DNA of 64,000 nucleotides, taken from assembly GCF_007858275.1 (NCBI RefSeq), contig NZ_VFEV01000010.1, positions 96,345 to 160,344 on the forward strand. The letters are read 5' to 3'. This DNA comes from Pseudomonas proteolytica (GTDB taxonomy: Bacteria > Pseudomonadota > Gammaproteobacteria > Pseudomonadales > Pseudomonadaceae). The position numbers and the translations under genes are program-made. This document shows, piece by piece, positions 1-7,071 of this stretch. How positions within the stretch are numbered: the stretch's first letter is position 1; each line of letters opens with the position of its first letter. The notes under the pieces are model-generated. The model did no database searches. It was not told where the DNA came from and saw only the letters and a list, made by a program, of their open reading frames with translations.

Positions 1-3
1 CTG

Positions 4-363
4 ATGGAAGCAGTCGTGTACGGCTCCATCTACGTTGCCGCCGCCGATGGCGAGCTGGAAGACAGCGAGCTGTCGAAGATCGAAACGATCCTCAGCAATA
101 ACCCGGCGCTCCAGGGCTTCGGTGCTGAGCTGTCCAACACCATCGACCGTGCCAAGACCGACTTCAAGTCAGGCGCTCGCATCCTTCGACAGAACGCCGA
201 GAAAGAGCTGGGCGACCTGGCGCACTCTCCAGCCGAAGCACTGACCGTCCTCAACGTCATGCTGACAGTTGCCGAAGCTGACGGCGAGATCGAGCCGGCC
301 GAGCTGACCGCGCTCGAACGCAGCGCCAAGCTGCTGGGCCTTAACCTGAAAGACCACCTGTAA
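4..363 (+). CDS. TerB-like (tellurite resistance TerB family) protein, possibly cut by the window edge
   Basis: The 119-residue product has two similar acidic helical segments, AAADGELEDSEL near residue 12 and AEADGEIEPAELTAL near residue 90. These resemble the metal-binding ADGE repeats of the TerB fold. TerB-like domains occur in stress proteins and phage cargo; the biochemical role here is unknown. The frame is open to the left edge, so the true start may lie outside the window. The stop is followed two bases later by the start of a small membrane protein gene, suggesting co-translation. No other ter gene is present, so tellurite resistance should not be inferred. Confidence 0.6.
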   Translation: MEAVVYGSIYVAAADGELEDSELSKIETILSNNPALQGFGAELSNTIDRAKTDFKSGARILRQNAEKELGDLAHSPAEALTVLNVMLTVAEADGEIEPAELTALERSAKLLGLNLKDHL

Positions 364-365
364 CC

Positions 366-530
366 ATGCTGGGCAGGCTCAGCAACAAGGCGCGCTCCCT
401 GGCAGCCTATGGGCTCGCCGGCGGGGTGGTGTTCGTCGACTCGGCGAGCCGGATCTTCTCAATGGTTGGTGACCTTGTACTGGTCGCGCTTCTGCTGATT
501 GTTCTGATGGCCGGTAAACCCAAGGCTTAG
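366..530 (+). CDS. Small single-span membrane protein (54 aa)
   Basis: A 54-codon ORF starts two bases after the TerB-like gene. It has a short basic N-terminus (MLGRLSNKAR) and a strongly hydrophobic stretch at about residues 34-49 (MVGDLVLVALLLIVLM) followed by GKPKA. This reads as a one-helix inner-membrane peptide, perhaps with a weak earlier segment at residues 13-24. The tight spacing implies an operon with the TerB-like gene. No family is recognised. Such small membrane proteins are common in phage early regions, and some act in superinfection exclusion, but nothing here proves that. Confidence 0.55.
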   Translation: MLGRLSNKARSLAAYGLAGGVVFVDSASRIFSMVGDLVLVALLLIVLMAGKPKA

Positions 531-684
531 GCATCACTTCTGCCCATTCAATGAGTGGGCAGCGGGATGGCGAAAGCCTACGGGAATGGGCGAACTACAC
601 GTATGAATCCCATATAAAAGTAATGGTGACGTGGAAGTCCGGTGCAAGCCCGGGCCCGAGCACCTGGTACTCCCCAGCACCAGG

Positions 685-811
685 CCGCATCGGATATAGC
701 TCGGCCCTCTGGCCGTGATAGCAGGGTGGCCACCTTGCCCCGAGCCTGAGCGGATTTTATCGCGGCATAGACGGGCAACACCCAGAGGGATTCGAGCTAT
801 ATCCGATGCGG
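685..811. repeat. Long perfect inverted repeat, 19-bp arms
   Basis: The arm at 685-703 is the exact reverse complement of 793-811. After a small asymmetric bulge, 705-712 pairs with 782-789, and TTGCCC (735-740) can pair with GGGCAA (773-778). Together they form one long stem with an irregular 70-base interior. No clear flanking direct repeat is seen, so a MITE origin is not supported. It is the backbone of the candidate structured RNA. Confidence 0.8.
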
Positions 812-949
812 ACGAACACCCGGCCTTTCGCCGGCCACCTGCATTCAACCCACACAGCACGGAGGATTGGCAGCCATGTAAACCACACACACCCTAGACG
901 CCGAAGCGTCTGTCTGCGTGACGTAGGGAGGTCTACGAAGCGTACCTAA

Positions 950-975
950 AGCCCGGGGAATCCTCGGGCTTTTTT
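950..975 (+). terminator. Intrinsic terminator
   Basis: An AGCCCG/CGGGCT stem with an inner GG/CC extension is followed directly by TTTTTT. It ends the candidate structured RNA and isolates it from the next gene at 1080. Confidence 0.8.
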
Positions 976-991
976 ACATCTCGCCTTTATC

Positions 992-1047
992 CGTCAGCAC
1001 CCTCCCCTGGGCCCACCGGCACCCGCCAGGCGTTCAGGGTGCTGACG
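992..1047. repeat. 12-bp perfect inverted repeat ahead of the gene at 1080
   Basis: CGTCAGCACCCT at 992-1003 is the reverse complement of 1036-1047, separated by 32 bases. It lies between the terminator at 950-975 and the start codon at 1080, so it may be an operator or an mRNA leader hairpin. No known phage regulator motif is recognised. Confidence 0.6.
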
Positions 1048-1079
1048 AATACACGCCAACCAACATCGAGGGTCGAGCC

Positions 1080-1364
1080 ATGCATCCATCCATTCAACAA
1101 CGGTCCGAAGGGCTTGCGGCCCTCCGTGTCCGAGCATCCATCGCCACCAGCGCCCTGTTCGCCTTGATCGGCAAGGAGCAGCCAGTGCAAGAAATTCGCT
1201 ACCAGGTGATCAACAAGGGCAAAGGCGCCTATCACGTCGTCGAGCGCTCCACCGGCAAGGTCATGGGCATGTGCTTCACCTGGAAGGCTGCGATCAATCG
1301 CGCCCAGGTACTGGAAGCTCGCGCAGACGGCAAGAAAATCAACATCGAAGGGTGGTCGCAGTGA
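1080..1364 (+). CDS. Phage hypothetical protein (94 aa)
   Basis: The predicted protein is small and basic, with no transmembrane segment. Its second half (about residues 36-94) has strand-like IRYQVINKGKGAYHVVE followed by an AAINRAQVLEARADG helix. No family is recognised. The start is supported by a GAGG element about 8 bases upstream (CATCGAGGGTCGAGCC-ATG). It lies in the phage early block just ahead of the 115-aa and DUF2303 genes, on the same strand, and shares the GAGCC-ATG style of start. A function cannot be assigned. Confidence 0.5.
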   Translation: MHPSIQQRSEGLAALRVRASIATSALFALIGKEQPVQEIRYQVINKGKGAYHVVERSTGKVMGMCFTWKAAINRAQVLEARADGKKINIEGWSQ

Positions 1365-1472
1365 TCAGCGCAACCCTGTGAAACGCATCAACCACCAGGC
1401 GCGACGACGCCTTCGGCAAACCCAATTCAACCTTCCACCCAGCGGCCTCTTGGCCATCCCGGAGAATCAGCC

Positions 1473-1820
1473 ATGTCCACTGCAACCGATACAGCCGAGT
1501 TTCTTGAAGAGCTCAACGGCGGCGCTTTTGCCAGCCAAATCGGCCACGCCATATCCGAAGTAGCCGCCGGGGTTGTCGACTATGGCAAGGCCGGCAAGCT
1601 GGTTATTACCCTGGACTTCAGCCAGATCGGCGAATCGCACCAGGTGAAGATCAAGCACAAGCTCGACTACAAGGTGCCAACCAAGCGTGGCACCCGCAGC
1701 GAGAACACCAGCCTCGATACGCCAATGCACGTGGGGACCGGTGGCCGCGTGACCCTCTTCGCGGAAAAGCATGACCAACTGTTCAGCCGCGATGACGCAC
1801 CAATTCCCAAACGCACTTGA
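1473..1820 (+). CDS. Phage hypothetical protein paired with a DUF2303 gene (115 aa)
   Basis: The product is hydrophilic. It has a helical N-terminal half (EFLEELNGGAFASQIGHAIS) and a strand-rich middle (LVITLDFSQI, HQVKIKHKLDYKVPTKRG). A CGGAGAATCAGCC leader gives a GGAG element 8-9 bases before ATG. It ends 43 bp before the DUF2303 gene, and the two are probably co-transcribed. Small genes of this kind commonly precede DUF2303 genes in Pseudomonas phages, which is family-context knowledge and not proof of function. Confidence 0.55.
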   Translation: MSTATDTAEFLEELNGGAFASQIGHAISEVAAGVVDYGKAGKLVITLDFSQIGESHQVKIKHKLDYKVPTKRGTRSENTSLDTPMHVGTGGRVTLFAEKHDQLFSRDDAPIPKRT

Positions 1821-1863
1821 TTCACCCCGCTCACCCTCCCTCCGCAATCCAAGGAACTAAGCG

Positions 1864-2679
1864 ATGTCACTTACCAAAGATGCAATTCAGCTCATCACCG
1901 ATACGGCGCTGGAAGCCAACGGCAAGAAGCTGGAAACACTGGTCCCTACCGTAGTGCTGCCGGAAAGTTCGAAAGTCATCGACCTGGAGAAGTTCCAGGC
2001 CGGCCGTAGCCGCTTCCGTGGCACCTACAGCACCCACTCGCTGGCAGATTTCAGCGCCTACGTGGTTGAGCGCGCAGCGCTCGGCGCACGCGGCTTCATT
2101 GATCAGGACGCAATGAGCTGTGCCCTCCTGTTCAACCTGGGCACTGCCGAAGTACCGGGCCACGCCGATGACCGCGCCGTCCTCAAGCTGAAGCCAACCG
2201 CCGGTTACACCGCGGCGCAGCAAATCGGCGGGCGCGGTATCAGCCAAAAGGATTTGAGCGATTGGATCGAAGACTGGCACCAGTACCTCACCCCGGTTGA
2301 CGAGGCAGGCAATGCAATCGCGGTGGCCAAGGCCATTGCTGCAGTGCGCACCATCACCATCAAGGCGTCGAGCGAGTCGGAAACCACGGTAGGCGAAACC
2401 AGCGCCAGCCGCAGCGCCATGGACCAGATCGAGGCGCGCAGTAAGGAAACCCTGCCGGTCTCCCTGCAATTCCGCACAGTCCCGTTTGAAGGCCTGACCG
2501 AACAGCAGATCACCCTTCGCCTGTCGGTGATCACCAGCGGCTCGCAGCCGGTGTTGAAATTGCGCTGGGTGGGCGAAGAGGTACAGCGCGAAGACATCGC
2601 TCAAGAGTTCAAATCGGTTCTTCAGGACAAGATCGGTGAGGCAGCGACGCTGTCTCTCGGCGCGTTCGATCCGAAGTAA
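1864..2679 (+). CDS. DUF2303 (YfdQ-like) phage protein
   Basis: The 271-residue protein has the DUF2303 pattern: an N-terminal helical region, then VIDLEKFQAGRSRFRGTYST at about residues 38-57, a central region that describes a DUF2303 core (DRAVLKLKPT, DLSDWIEDW), and a C-terminal strand region ending in GAFDPK. The family is found in lambdoid and Pseudomonas prophages (E. coli CPS-53 YfdQ) and has no established biochemical role. The start follows AAGGAACTAAGCG, which contains an AAGGA ribosome-binding site. A terminator hairpin follows the stop codon. Confidence 0.8.
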   Translation: MSLTKDAIQLITDTALEANGKKLETLVPTVVLPESSKVIDLEKFQAGRSRFRGTYSTHSLADFSAYVVERAALGARGFIDQDAMSCALLFNLGTAEVPGHADDRAVLKLKPTAGYTAAQQIGGRGISQKDLSDWIEDWHQYLTPVDEAGNAIAVAKAIAAVRTITIKASSESETTVGETSASRSAMDQIEARSKETLPVSLQFRTVPFEGLTEQQITLRLSVITSGSQPVLKLRWVGEEVQREDIAQEFKSVLQDKIGEAATLSLGAFDPK

Positions 2680-2699
2680 CCCACTCCCGCAACACCACC

Positions 2700-2721
2700 A
2701 GGCGCCTACGGGCGCCTTTCT
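2700..2721 (+). terminator. Intrinsic terminator after the DUF2303 gene
   Basis: An AGGCGCC/GGCGCCT stem with a four-base loop is followed by TTCTCTTTC. It separates the plus-strand block from the convergent AT-rich minus-strand gene. Confidence 0.65.
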
Positions 2722-2820
2722 CTTTCTTGGCGAGATGGGCCAAAGGCCAGGACACGCCACCGAGCCAAGTCAGCGATCAGTCATAAGCCATGGACCGCTT
2801 CTGCGGTGACTGACGCTTCA

Positions 2821-3633
2821 TCACTTACTATATTGACCGTTGTCGCCTTTAGATAAACGACCCCGGGCTGTGACTTTTGTTTGAACCACCTTTGCAAGCT
2901 CAAGAAAGTCTTGTGATTCCTCTAGAGGCGCTGTAAGAACAAGCACATTAGAGCCGGCCGCCACGAAAGGCTTTGTTATATCATCTGGAATATGCCCACC
3001 AACCACAGCTGTAAACTTAAATCCAAGTACATCGAAAATATGAACAGCGGCGCGTGGAATTTTATTTGACACGGGAAAGGCTATCAGGCCGCTAAGGAAA
3101 TCTGTGCTATTCACCGTGATCAGCAAATAGACATTCTTCAGCACACTTTCACCTAGTAGAAAGCTTCTAAATGAAGCCTCATATTTTTGACCGAGGGAGC
3201 CTGGATATTGTGCAGATGAGCGCCCCCAATCCCAGACATTGGCCCTCCAAAATACACTGATTGCAAAATAAAATAGCGATTTCAAAACCTCAGGATCAAT
3301 GGATGCCGGATTGAACACTGAGAATTTAGGACCGACTGCAATCGCGCCAAGAGACTGGAGGTATTCGCGCATAGGGAACCCGGCTGGCGTTGCCCATTGC
3401 ATCGAAACCGGTCGTTCGCCTTTCTTCGAAAACCTATCTTCGCACTCAGAGCATAGAAGCTTTTTCGTTACTTGTTCATCAGAAAAGAAAGCGCTTCCCT
3501 CGCCCGTGACAATTTTTACCAAGCCAACATTTTTCCCATCAATGAATGACCTGGATTTTTTGTACGCCGACTTCGGGATTAAATGGCTATCTATCAACTC
3601 TGCTTCTTTTTTACAAAGTGCACATACCTTCAT
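2821..3633 (-). CDS. HNH-like zinc-finger protein, AT-rich cargo gene
   Basis: The 270-aa protein begins MKVCALCKKEAELIDSHLIP and has LLCSECEDRFSKKGE at about residues 59-73. The CxxC...SH...CxxC layout matches treble-clef or HNH-type zinc fingers in proteins often annotated as HNH endonucleases. The middle and C-terminal parts carry no motif I recognise, so nuclease activity is only inferred. Base composition is clearly more AT-rich than its neighbours, and it runs against the surrounding phage genes, both signs of recent transfer. It lies 28 bp downstream of a frameshifted small gene on the same strand. It is probably a lysogenic-conversion or defence-type gene. Confidence 0.55.
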   Translation of the reverse strand: MKVCALCKKEAELIDSHLIPKSAYKKSRSFIDGKNVGLVKIVTGEGSAFFSDEQVTKKLLCSECEDRFSKKGERPVSMQWATPAGFPMREYLQSLGAIAVGPKFSVFNPASIDPEVLKSLFYFAISVFWRANVWDWGRSSAQYPGSLGQKYEASFRSFLLGESVLKNVYLLITVNSTDFLSGLIAFPVSNKIPRAAVHIFDVLGFKFTAVVGGHIPDDITKPFVAAGSNVLVLTAPLEESQDFLELAKVVQTKVTARGRLSKGDNGQYSK

Positions 3634-3661
3634 TTGCGGCTCGTTGAGTTAAGGCTCCAGA

Positions 3662-3890
3662 TTATCGATTCCACCATAGATTGTCTGTCACGTCATCGAC
3701 CTTGACGCGGGTAGGCTCTTCTTTTTGTTCATAACCACCCTGCCCGCAGAATTGCCTCCGTCAGTCTGATCACGGCTGCAATCAGGTTTACCCACTCGGT
3801 CAGTCGTTTCATGCGGTAGCGCTCTGGCTTGGTTGATGCCGAGATTATCGGCATGCCCAAGACAAGACCCGTGGTAGCAGAACCGAACAT
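3662..3890 (-). pseudogene. Small phage gene, apparently frameshifted (or two overlapping mini-ORFs)
   Basis: A strong GGAGGAG ribosome-binding site precedes an ATG at 3890, which opens a 53-codon ORF (MFGSATTGLVLG...LRAGWL) ending at 3729. Reading continues in the +1 frame as GYEQKEEPTRVKVDDV...WWNR to a stop at 3662-3664. That tail looks protein-like and has no start codon of its own. Removing one G in the GGG near 3737 would fuse the two into a protein of about 75 residues. I infer a single-base insertion, although programmed frameshifting is possible. An alternative ATGA overlap opens only a 14-codon ORF. The gene is divergent from the DUF2786 gene. Confidence 0.5.
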
Positions 3891-3944
3891 GACTTAACTC
3901 CTCCCCCACTCCACCGCCCGGGCATCGCCCGACAAGGACTCCCT

Positions 3945-4724
3945 ATGTCCGCACAACAGATTGACGAAAAGAAACTCGAGCGGGCGATCCGCAAGATCAA
4001 GCACTGCTTAGCACTTGCCCAGAGCGCCAATGAGAACGAAGCCGCAACGGCACTCCGGCAGGCCCAGGCATTGATGCGCGAGTACCGGCTGACCGAGATG
4101 GATGTGAAGTTGAGCGACGTAGGTGAGGTTGAGTCGGCCCTGTTCCGCGCCAAGCGTCGACCAGCCTGGGATCAGCAGTTGAGCATCGCTGTAGCAGACG
4201 CGTTCAGTTGCACAACCCTGCGGCGCCGGACGTGGTGTTCCGCAAAAAGCCAAATCATTGAGTGCGCGACATTCGTCGGCGTTTCTCCCGCCCAGAACAT
4301 CGCCCTGTACGCGTATGAGGCACTGCACACCAAGCTTACTCAGGCGCGCAAGGAGTACTGCTCGGCCGTCAGGTCGGGAGTCCATCGCAGCCGGTATTCG
4401 GCAGAAACTGCCGGTGATCACTTTGCGCTGGCGTGGGTTTGGGAGGTCCAGTCGAAGCTGAAAGCTCTTGTGCCTCAAGGCGACGATGATCCGCTCGGGC
4501 ACCCAGCCACCGGCCAAGGCCTGGTCGCGGTTGAGGCGCAGGACAAGGCATTGATCAGCGAATATCTTGCTACCCAGGAAATCGGGAAGTCCAGGAAAGG
4601 CAAGGCGGTAGAGCTGGACCTAAACGCCCAGATCGCCGGGATGCTTGCTGGCAGCAAGGTGGAGCTGCACGCCGGAATCGCGCGTGGTGGAGAGGATATC
4701 CTCGCGCTATCCGCAATCGCCTGA
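3945..4724 (+). CDS. DUF2786 domain-containing phage protein
   Basis: The 259-residue product starts with IDEKKLERAIRKIKHCLALAQSANENEAATALRQAQALM. This is the DUF2786 signature: a helical hairpin with KLxKxLALAxSxNxxEA-type spacing. A longer C-terminal region includes QIIECATFVG and YEALHTKLTQAR. The family is frequent in phages and plasmids and has no proven function. The start follows GACAAGGACTCCCT, with AAGGA as ribosome-binding site. The leader contains a small CGGGC/GCCCG hairpin (3919-3931) that recurs ahead of the gene at 5091. Confidence 0.75.
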   Translation: MSAQQIDEKKLERAIRKIKHCLALAQSANENEAATALRQAQALMREYRLTEMDVKLSDVGEVESALFRAKRRPAWDQQLSIAVADAFSCTTLRRRTWCSAKSQIIECATFVGVSPAQNIALYAYEALHTKLTQARKEYCSAVRSGVHRSRYSAETAGDHFALAWVWEVQSKLKALVPQGDDDPLGHPATGQGLVAVEAQDKALISEYLATQEIGKSRKGKAVELDLNAQIAGMLAGSKVELHAGIARGGEDILALSAIA

Positions 4725-4784
4725 TCCCCCTCCCCTCAACCGCCAGGGATGGCCAGACCGGAACTCACCATGCCCGCAGAAAAC

Positions 4785-5018
4785 CTATAGGCCTGCCCCA
4801 GCTATCAACCGGGCCCCGACCTCACGCCCAGCCACCTGCGCCAGGCCACGGTCAACATAGGTTCGCTCACCCGCAACAACCGGCACCACCACTTCACTAC
4901 CGCGTTTCACCTCGACGTTGATACGCCAGGTCTCCCGGCCTTCCTCGTCCTTGTCGCACTCCATGTAGTTCCAAACCTGAAAGCCTTCGATCTCATCGTA
5001 AATATCGTGCTTGGTCAT
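4785..5018 (-). CDS. Small phage protein of unknown function (77 aa)
   Basis: A compact ORF starting MTKHDIYDEIEGFQVWNYME has an acidic N-terminal half and a strand-rich second half (TWRINVEVKRG, VVVPVVAGERTYVDRG). Its composition is protein-like, unlike the arginine-rich upstream extension of the same frame. An earlier ATG at 5030 adds MGRT. Neither start has a well-placed ribosome-binding site, as AGGA lies only two bases before 5018. It is divergent from the plus-strand gene at 5091, repeating the arrangement at 3890/3945. No family is recognised. Confidence 0.45.
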   Translation of the reverse strand: MTKHDIYDEIEGFQVWNYMECDKDEEGRETWRINVEVKRGSEVVVPVVAGERTYVDRGLAQVAGREVGARLIAGAGL

Positions 5019-5090
5019 GGTCCTGCCCATTTTTAGGAAGGGGCCATCGTAGCACCACACCGCCCGGGCATGGCCCGGCAAGGACTCACC

Positions 5091-5630
5091 GTGCGCACTA
5101 AAGAAAACCAAGGTCCGCAATCCACCCGACTCGGCACGATGGTATTTACGATCGCCAACGAGCTCGTCAACCATTATGGAAAGAAGCTTGACCGCGAAGC
5201 GATCGACGAAATCACGCGCAACCTCACTTGCGAGATGTGTCAGGGGCCTACCGCATGGGCATTCAGCGGTAAAAGTCAGCCAGGCGAGCCATTCGTAACG
5301 CTCCAGGCCAGCCGAGCCAACCGCGTCTACGTGGCTGCGCCAATGACGGGTATCACCGATTTCAATTACCCGGCCTTCAACGCCGTGGCCGACCAACTGC
5401 GCGGCCTGGGCTACGAAGTCGAGAACCCGGCAGACCACGGCATCGTCGAGGGTGCGCAGTGGGCCGACTACATGGCCTACGACCTGACTCGCCTGGGCCT
5501 ATGCGGAATGATCGCCCTGCTGCCGGACTGGGAGAAGTCGCAAGGCGCCCGCCTGGAAGTCCTGATCGCCGAACAACTCGGCATGACGGTTGTGAATGCC
5601 CATGATCTGGTAACGAGGGAGGCTGTATGA
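5091..5630 (+). CDS. DUF4406 / nucleoside 2-deoxyribosyltransferase-like phage protein
   Basis: The C-terminal half begins RVYVAAPMTGITDFNYPAFN and continues with LRGLGYEVENPADHG and GMIALLPDWEKSQGARLE. These are the hallmarks of the DUF4406 / nucleoside-deoxyribosyltransferase-like fold. The N-terminal 65 residues are a separate segment with a CEMCQG motif. The GTG at 5091 is chosen because it follows GGCAAGGACTCACC, matching the leader used before 3945; the ATG at 5070 lies inside that leader hairpin (CCGGGC/GCCCGG, 5064-5078). Activity on nucleotides is plausible for a phage but unproven. The stop codon overlaps the next start (ATGA). Confidence 0.65.
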   Translation: MRTKENQGPQSTRLGTMVFTIANELVNHYGKKLDREAIDEITRNLTCEMCQGPTAWAFSGKSQPGEPFVTLQASRANRVYVAAPMTGITDFNYPAFNAVADQLRGLGYEVENPADHGIVEGAQWADYMAYDLTRLGLCGMIALLPDWEKSQGARLEVLIAEQLGMTVVNAHDLVTREAV

Positions 5631-6382
5631 GCAATCAATGGAAACTGGTGCCGGTTGAACCAACCGAAGCCATGGTGATACACGGCTTCGAGTCGGCGCC
5701 GGACGAGTGCTTTTCAGATGAGGAAGTCTGGGAGCAGTACCAAGAGATGAGCGGCTGCCAGCAAGCGGCGTTCCGCGCAAAACTCTGCTGGGCCGCCATG
5801 CTCGCCGCCGCCCCCGCTCCAGACACACATATCGCCGCGTCGGAAGAATCCGCCGGCGTGGACTTCGGAATCGACGGGCGAACGGTGCGCGTCTCGCAGG
5901 AGGCTTACTCGATCTTCCTGGCGCGTGAAGCGGCCGGACGGGAAAAGATCGCGGCCCTGCAACAGCGCCTGACCGCAGCGGATGAGCGCTGGGACGAACT
6001 GGTCAGTGCGGTACGGTCAATCAACCGCAGCCCGCACTACATGGTCAAAGCGATTGACGACGACCAACCGCAGTACAGACAGCGCAAGGAATGGATTGAT
6101 TGGGTGCTTGAGCTGTGCGATGCGGCGCCTACCTCCAGTGAGCGATCCAACAAGGACTACGCCATCGAGCATGCCGAGTACATGGCCAAGTCAGCTGATG
6201 ACGTGCTGGCGAAGTTCCAGTCATACGGACTGGCTCTGCTGGCCGTCGATGAGGGCGGTGACGACGGCGAAGATGAGCTGTTTGAGAATATCGACTCCGC
6301 TCGCGGTGACCTGCAGGAGTCTCTAGTCGATCTGCGCAGCATGGTTTACGAGTTCCGAAAGCGTGCCGCCAAATCCCGATAG
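5627..6382 (+). CDS. Phage hypothetical protein (251 aa)
   Basis: It is translationally coupled to the preceding gene through an ATGA overlap. The first 60 residues (WKLVPVEPTEAMVIHGFES) resemble the short N-terminal segment, often annotated as phage hypothetical, that begins with a KLVPVEPT motif. The rest is acidic and helical, with a likely coiled-coil stretch around residues 100-130 (AREAAGREKIAALQQRLTAA) and a helical C-terminus. There is no enzymatic motif. It is probably an accessory protein of the early phage region. Confidence 0.55.
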   Translation: MSNQWKLVPVEPTEAMVIHGFESAPDECFSDEEVWEQYQEMSGCQQAAFRAKLCWAAMLAAAPAPDTHIAASEESAGVDFGIDGRTVRVSQEAYSIFLAREAAGREKIAALQQRLTAADERWDELVSAVRSINRSPHYMVKAIDDDQPQYRQRKEWIDWVLELCDAAPTSSERSNKDYAIEHAEYMAKSADDVLAKFQSYGLALLAVDEGGDDGEDELFENIDSARGDLQESLVDLRSMVYEFRKRAAKSR

Positions 6383-6489
6383 GAGTACATCCGTACTCCA
6401 CCCGCAAAACCTGTAACCCCTCCCCCTTCAAAGTCAGCCGCTATGGCGGCGATAACCCAATCCCCCTACATGCCTGCCGGTGAGCGAAC

Positions 6490-6732
6490 TCACGGTAACT
6501 GGCTGTCGACCCATCGCTCCGCTGCTGCCATTGCGTCACCCAGTGCCGCCGGATAGTCAGGCCATGGACCCGTCAGCTCGGCGGCGACTTCGCCCAACCC
6601 AGCAACGGCTGCCGGCTCGATGATTCTCGCAAATGCGGGCACATCATCGTTTGGTCGCCTCCATTCGAACTTAAGAAACAACGTATGCCCCCGATAGGCG
6701 TGAACAACTGGAACATCGAGATTGTGTGACAC
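6490..6732 (-). CDS. Small phage protein of unknown function (80 aa)
   Basis: Only the last 80 codons of a longer minus-strand open frame look protein-like: VSHNLDVPVVHAYRGHTLF, then FEWRRPNDDVPAFARI and LTGPWPDYPAALGDAM. The GTG at 6732 is chosen because AGGGAGGGCGC gives a strong ribosome-binding site 5-6 bases upstream; the longer frame upstream overlaps real plus-strand genes. It is convergent with the gene ending at 6382 and divergent from the one at 6848. No family is recognised. Confidence 0.5.
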   Translation of the reverse strand: MSHNLDVPVVHAYRGHTLFLKFEWRRPNDDVPAFARIIEPAAVAGLGEVAAELTGPWPDYPAALGDAMAAAERWVDSQLP

Positions 6733-6847
6733 GCGCCCTCCCTGACACATGAGCAAGTTGAACAGTATTTGTAGCTCTTTTTCGCACCCTTCGCCATCGA
6801 GGCACTTCGCTATCAACTTCTGCTGCCCAGAGCGGCAAGGACACCCC

Positions 6848-7069
6848 ATGTACGCAACGAAACTCACCCTGCTCCTGACGGCCATCGTGTTGTACGTGGC
6901 GGGGTCCACCTTCTGGTTTTTCTGGCAGGTGCCGGAGCTGCTCGCCACCGGTACCGACGAACACCTGATCGCGGCATTCGCGGGCACCATCGCCTGGATG
7001 CTGCTCACCTTCGGTTTAATCATCCACATCATCAAGACAGCGCGGCCTACAGCGGGCGGCGGGAGGTAG
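6848..7069 (+). CDS. Small two-span membrane protein (73 aa)
   Basis: MYATKLTLLLTAIVLYVAG starts a first hydrophobic helix (residues 5-24, with FWFFW following). A second lies at about residues 45-66 (GTIAWMLLTFGLIIHII). A short basic tail ends the protein. The ATG at 6848 is preferred because it follows GGCAAGGACACCCC, the same leader type as at 3945 and 5091; an earlier ATG at 6749 adds a non-conserved-looking serine-rich segment. It sits two bases before the DUF4224 gene and is probably in one operon with the integrase. Confidence 0.55.
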   Translation: MYATKLTLLLTAIVLYVAGSTFWFFWQVPELLATGTDEHLIAAFAGTIAWMLLTFGLIIHIIKTARPTAGGGR

Positions 7070-7071
7070 TT

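Larger units (their letters stand above)
541..976 (+). ncRNA. Candidate structured RNA or long structured leader of unknown class
   Basis: There is no credible ORF between 531 and 1079, but hairpins are dense. GCCCATTC at 542-549 can pair with 553-560 or, perfectly, with 584-591. A GGC-GAAA-GCC tetraloop hairpin sits at 569-578. A 19-bp perfect stem joins 685-703 to 793-811 and continues 705-712 with 782-789. Further stems are CCGGC/GCCGG at 820-834, AGACGC-CGAA-GCGTCT at 896-911 and CGTAG/CTACG at 922-937. A terminator follows at 950-975. A Shine-Dalgarno-like GGAGG at 861-865 precedes ATG-TAA at 876-881, a one-codon ORF. Whether this is one transcript is inferred. It could also be the eroded remains of deleted genes. 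Confidence 0.45.

Noticed and set aside
631..668. Cobalamin-riboswitch-like core (GGAAGTCCGGTGCAAGCCCGG)
   Set aside because: The CCGGTGCAA..CCGG stretch resembles the riboswitch core, but the downstream B12-box pattern and any cobalamin gene are missing, and the spacing upstream is wrong.
4785..5438. A 217-residue minus-strand frame
   Set aside because: The first 135 codons are the shadow of the gene at 5091; only the segment from 5018 down is kept.
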